Source: Chitinophaga niabensis (lineage in GTDB: Bacteria > Bacteroidota > Bacteroidia > Chitinophagales > Chitinophagaceae). From it: 64,000 nt of DNA. The stretch lies in assembly GCF_039545795.1 (NCBI RefSeq), contig NZ_CP154260.1:687001-751000 (forward strand), given 5' to 3'. How positions within the stretch are numbered: the first letter of the stretch is position 1; each line of letters begins with the position of its first letter. Below the pieces are notes generated by a model that did no database searches, was not told the origin of the DNA, and saw only the letters and a list, made by a program, of their open reading frames with translations. The position numbers and the translations under genes were made by a program. Shown here piece by piece: positions 62,148 through 64,000 of this stretch.

Positions 62148-63635
62148 ATGTATTTAATTGGCTATGATATAGGATCGTCTTCCATTAAAGCGGCATTACT
62201 TGATGCCGCTACAGGCAAGTGTCTGGCCACAGCCACCGGCTCTGCTGAAGAGTTGGTGATACAGGTTCCCCGCTCAGGATGGGCGGAACAGGACCCTGAA
62301 ATGTGGTGGAAGGAAGTGATCAAAGCAACACATGCATTACAACAATTACATCCCTTTGATCCCGCAGCGGTAAACGCCATTGGTATTGCCTACCAGATGC
62401 ATGGATTGGTTTGTGTGGATAAGGAGCAGCAGGTATTACGGCCTGCTATCATCTGGTGTGACAGCCGTGCCGTACAAATAGGAGATGAGGCTGCGATCGC
62501 ATTGGGCGAGGCATATACCCTGCCGCATTTGCTCAATTCCCCCGGGAATTTCACCGCATCCAAATTACGCTGGGTGCAGCAGAATGAACCGGAGAAATAC
62601 AAACGTATACAGCACATCATGCTGCCCGGCGATTTTATTGCCATGCGTTTAACAGGTGATGCAGTCACTACTTTGTCTGGTTTATCCGAAGGCATCTTCT
62701 ACGACTTTGCAGATCAACAGGTATCCACTTCGCTGCTGAACTATTATAAAATAGATAAAGAATTACTGGCGCCCATTGTTCCCACTTTCGGAGAGCAGGG
62801 CCGCGTAACAGAAAAGGCAGCGCAGTTGTTAGGATTGAAAGCAGGCATTCCTGTAACCTACAGGGCAGGCGATCAACCCAATAATGCATTTTCCCTCAAT
62901 GTGCTGCAACCTGGTGAAGCTGCTACCACAGCAGGTACATCAGGGGTTGTTTATGCCGTGCACGACCAGGTAGCCTATGACGCGCAAAGCAGGGTGAACA
63001 CCTTTATCCATGTGAACCAGACTGCGAAGGAGATCAGGAATGGTGTACTGATGTGCCTGAACGGAACCGGTATTTTAAACAGCTGGTTACGTTCCATCAC
63101 AGGCGGTATGGATTATAATAAGATGAATGAACTGGCCGCTCAGGCGCCTATTGGATCTGAAGGGCTGCAGATCTTTCCTTTCGGAAACGGAGCAGAACGT
63201 ATTCTCGCTAACCGCCAACCGGGTGCAAGAATGGAAGGGCTGGCATTTGGTGTGCATCATCAGCCGCATCTGCTGCGGGCAGGTCAGGAAGGTATTGTGT
63301 TTGCTTTAACCTATGGCGTGGATATCATGCGCGAAATGGGATTAAAGATCAACCGCGTACGTGCCGGTAAAGCCAATATGTTCCTCAGCCCTTTATTCCG
63401 CGAAGCCTTTGCCAACACAGCCGGTGTTACCATTGAACTCTATAATACAGATGGCGCATTGGGTGCAGCCCGTGCTGCCGGTGTAGGTTCAGGTTATTAC
63501 AGCAATATGAAAGATGCCTTCATTGGTATGGAATGCCTTGCTACTATTGAACCGGAAAAAGGCCCGCAACAGGCATATACAGCCGCTTATAACCAATGGA
63601 AAAAACGTTTGGACCAGATCTTACTTGAATACTAA
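62148..63635 (+). CDS. xylB: Xylulokinase
   Basis: A 495-residue FGGY-family kinase that phosphorylates D-xylulose for the pentose phosphate pathway. N-terminal ATPase-fold segment IGYDIGSSSIKAALLD; substrate motif GIAYQMHGLVCVD; AIIWCDSRAV; and the second FGGY-signature region TTAGTSGVVYAVHD. Length is typical. It sits between the sugar symporter and xylA, which settles xylulose as substrate over other FGGY kinases. Confidence 0.92.
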   Translation: MYLIGYDIGSSSIKAALLDAATGKCLATATGSAEELVIQVPRSGWAEQDPEMWWKEVIKATHALQQLHPFDPAAVNAIGIAYQMHGLVCVDKEQQVLRPAIIWCDSRAVQIGDEAAIALGEAYTLPHLLNSPGNFTASKLRWVQQNEPEKYKRIQHIMLPGDFIAMRLTGDAVTTLSGLSEGIFYDFADQQVSTSLLNYYKIDKELLAPIVPTFGEQGRVTEKAAQLLGLKAGIPVTYRAGDQPNNAFSLNVLQPGEAATTAGTSGVVYAVHDQVAYDAQSRVNTFIHVNQTAKEIRNGVLMCLNGTGILNSWLRSITGGMDYNKMNELAAQAPIGSEGLQIFPFGNGAERILANRQPGARMEGLAFGVHHQPHLLRAGQEGIVFALTYGVDIMREMGLKINRVRAGKANMFLSPLFREAFANTAGVTIELYNTDGALGAARAAGVGSGYYSNMKDAFIGMECLATIEPEKGPQQAYTAAYNQWKKRLDQILLEY

Positions 63636-63648
63636 AAAAACATTGAAC

Positions 63649-64000
63649 ATGAATATCATTACAGGAACTAAAACTTATTTCCCTACAGTAGGAAAGATCC
63701 AGTTTGAGGGAGTGAAATCAGATAATCCATTTGCTTACAAATGGTACGACAGCAAAAGAGTGATCAACGGAAAATCCATGGAAGAATTATTCCGTTTTGC
63801 CGTTAGTTACTGGCATACCTTCTGCGGAACAGGCGGAGATCCCTTCGGCCCTGGTACAAAAGCTTTCCCCTGGTTAACAGCCAAAGATCCTGTACAACAG
63901 GCCAAAGATAAAATGGACGCAGCATTTGAGTTCATCACCAAACTGGGCGTGCCTTATTATTGCTTCCATGATATCGACCTGATCGATGAAGGAGATAGCC
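63649..64000 (+). CDS. xylA: Xylose isomerase, 5' part
   Basis: The first 117 codons lie in the window; the gene runs off the end. The start MNIITGTKTYFPTVGKIQFE and the segments FRFAVSYWHTFCGTGGDPFG and GVPYYCFHDIDL are the conserved N-terminus of the tetrameric class II xylose isomerase, including the catalytic His in CFHDIDL. It converts D-xylose to D-xylulose for XylB encoded 13 bp upstream. Confidence 0.95.
   Translation, partial: MNIITGTKTYFPTVGKIQFEGVKSDNPFAYKWYDSKRVINGKSMEELFRFAVSYWHTFCGTGGDPFGPGTKAFPWLTAKDPVQQAKDKMDAAFEFITKLGVPYYCFHDIDLIDEGDS

Overview
The window comes from a Bacteroidota chromosome, most likely a Chitinophaga-like member of the Chitinophagaceae. The evidence is three SusC/SusD pairs, an ECF sigma/FecR/SusC-with-STN set, a type IX secretion (T9SS type B, CHU_C) cargo protein, Bacteroidota-type -7 boxes (TAnnTTTG) in front of genes, and no obvious Shine-Dalgarno usage. 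The genus is inference from gene style. No rRNA, tRNA, CRISPR array or complete insertion sequence was seen.

Layout. 1-3.7 kb: 3' part of a susC and its susD. 3.8-9.3 kb: small accessory genes (DinB-like, DUF1801, DUF1266 with a 65-bp tandem duplication at its 3' end, DUF4262), a membrane-anchored AraC regulator and an S41 peptidase. 9.4-11.2 kb: a sulfatase sitting behind the 3' stump of a deleted susD. 11.2-13.2 kb: zinc-ribbon protein, lipoprotein, and an SPFH/ribbon-helix-helix operon with a tandem TGATATCA site. 13.4-20.4 kb: ECF sigma, FecR anti-sigma, STN-SusC and SusD. 20.9-28.8 kb: AraC and LacI regulators and a second SusC/SusD operon, with a shared LacI-type operator sequence. 28.9-36.6 kb: mutS, an RNA methyltransferase/UbiA/RuvX operon, def, a second ECF sigma/anti-sigma pair and a secreted protein. 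36.6-42 kb: T9SS cargo, rluD-type pseudouridine synthase, lipB and a PLP enzyme. 42-47.7 kb: GH20 hexosaminidase and GH29 fucosidase, divergent from a sugar nucleotidyltransferase and an APH-fold sugar kinase (glycan salvage). 48-55.8 kb: ilvE-ilvD-ilvB-ilvN-ilvC-ilvA. 55.9-56.5 kb: intact higA antitoxin with a frameshifted higB. 56.6-64 kb: a DadA-like oxidoreductase, GH95 fucosidase, and an SSS sugar symporter-xylB-xylA operon running off the end.

The most informative signal is in front of ilvE. A TTG-N20-TACATTTG promoter is followed by a 37-codon leader peptide carrying a nine-codon Leu/Val/Ile run (LVVIVVVII), a GGAGGA segment at the leader stop codon, and a terminator hairpin whose left arm can pair instead with GGAGGA. 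This reads as a ribosome-mediated branched-chain amino-acid attenuator. Other points of interest are gene relics (susD, higB, a glycosidase tail), an intergenic repeat family with at least four copies, several operator-like palindromes, and -7 boxes only 4-7 nt from start codons, suggesting near-leaderless mRNAs.
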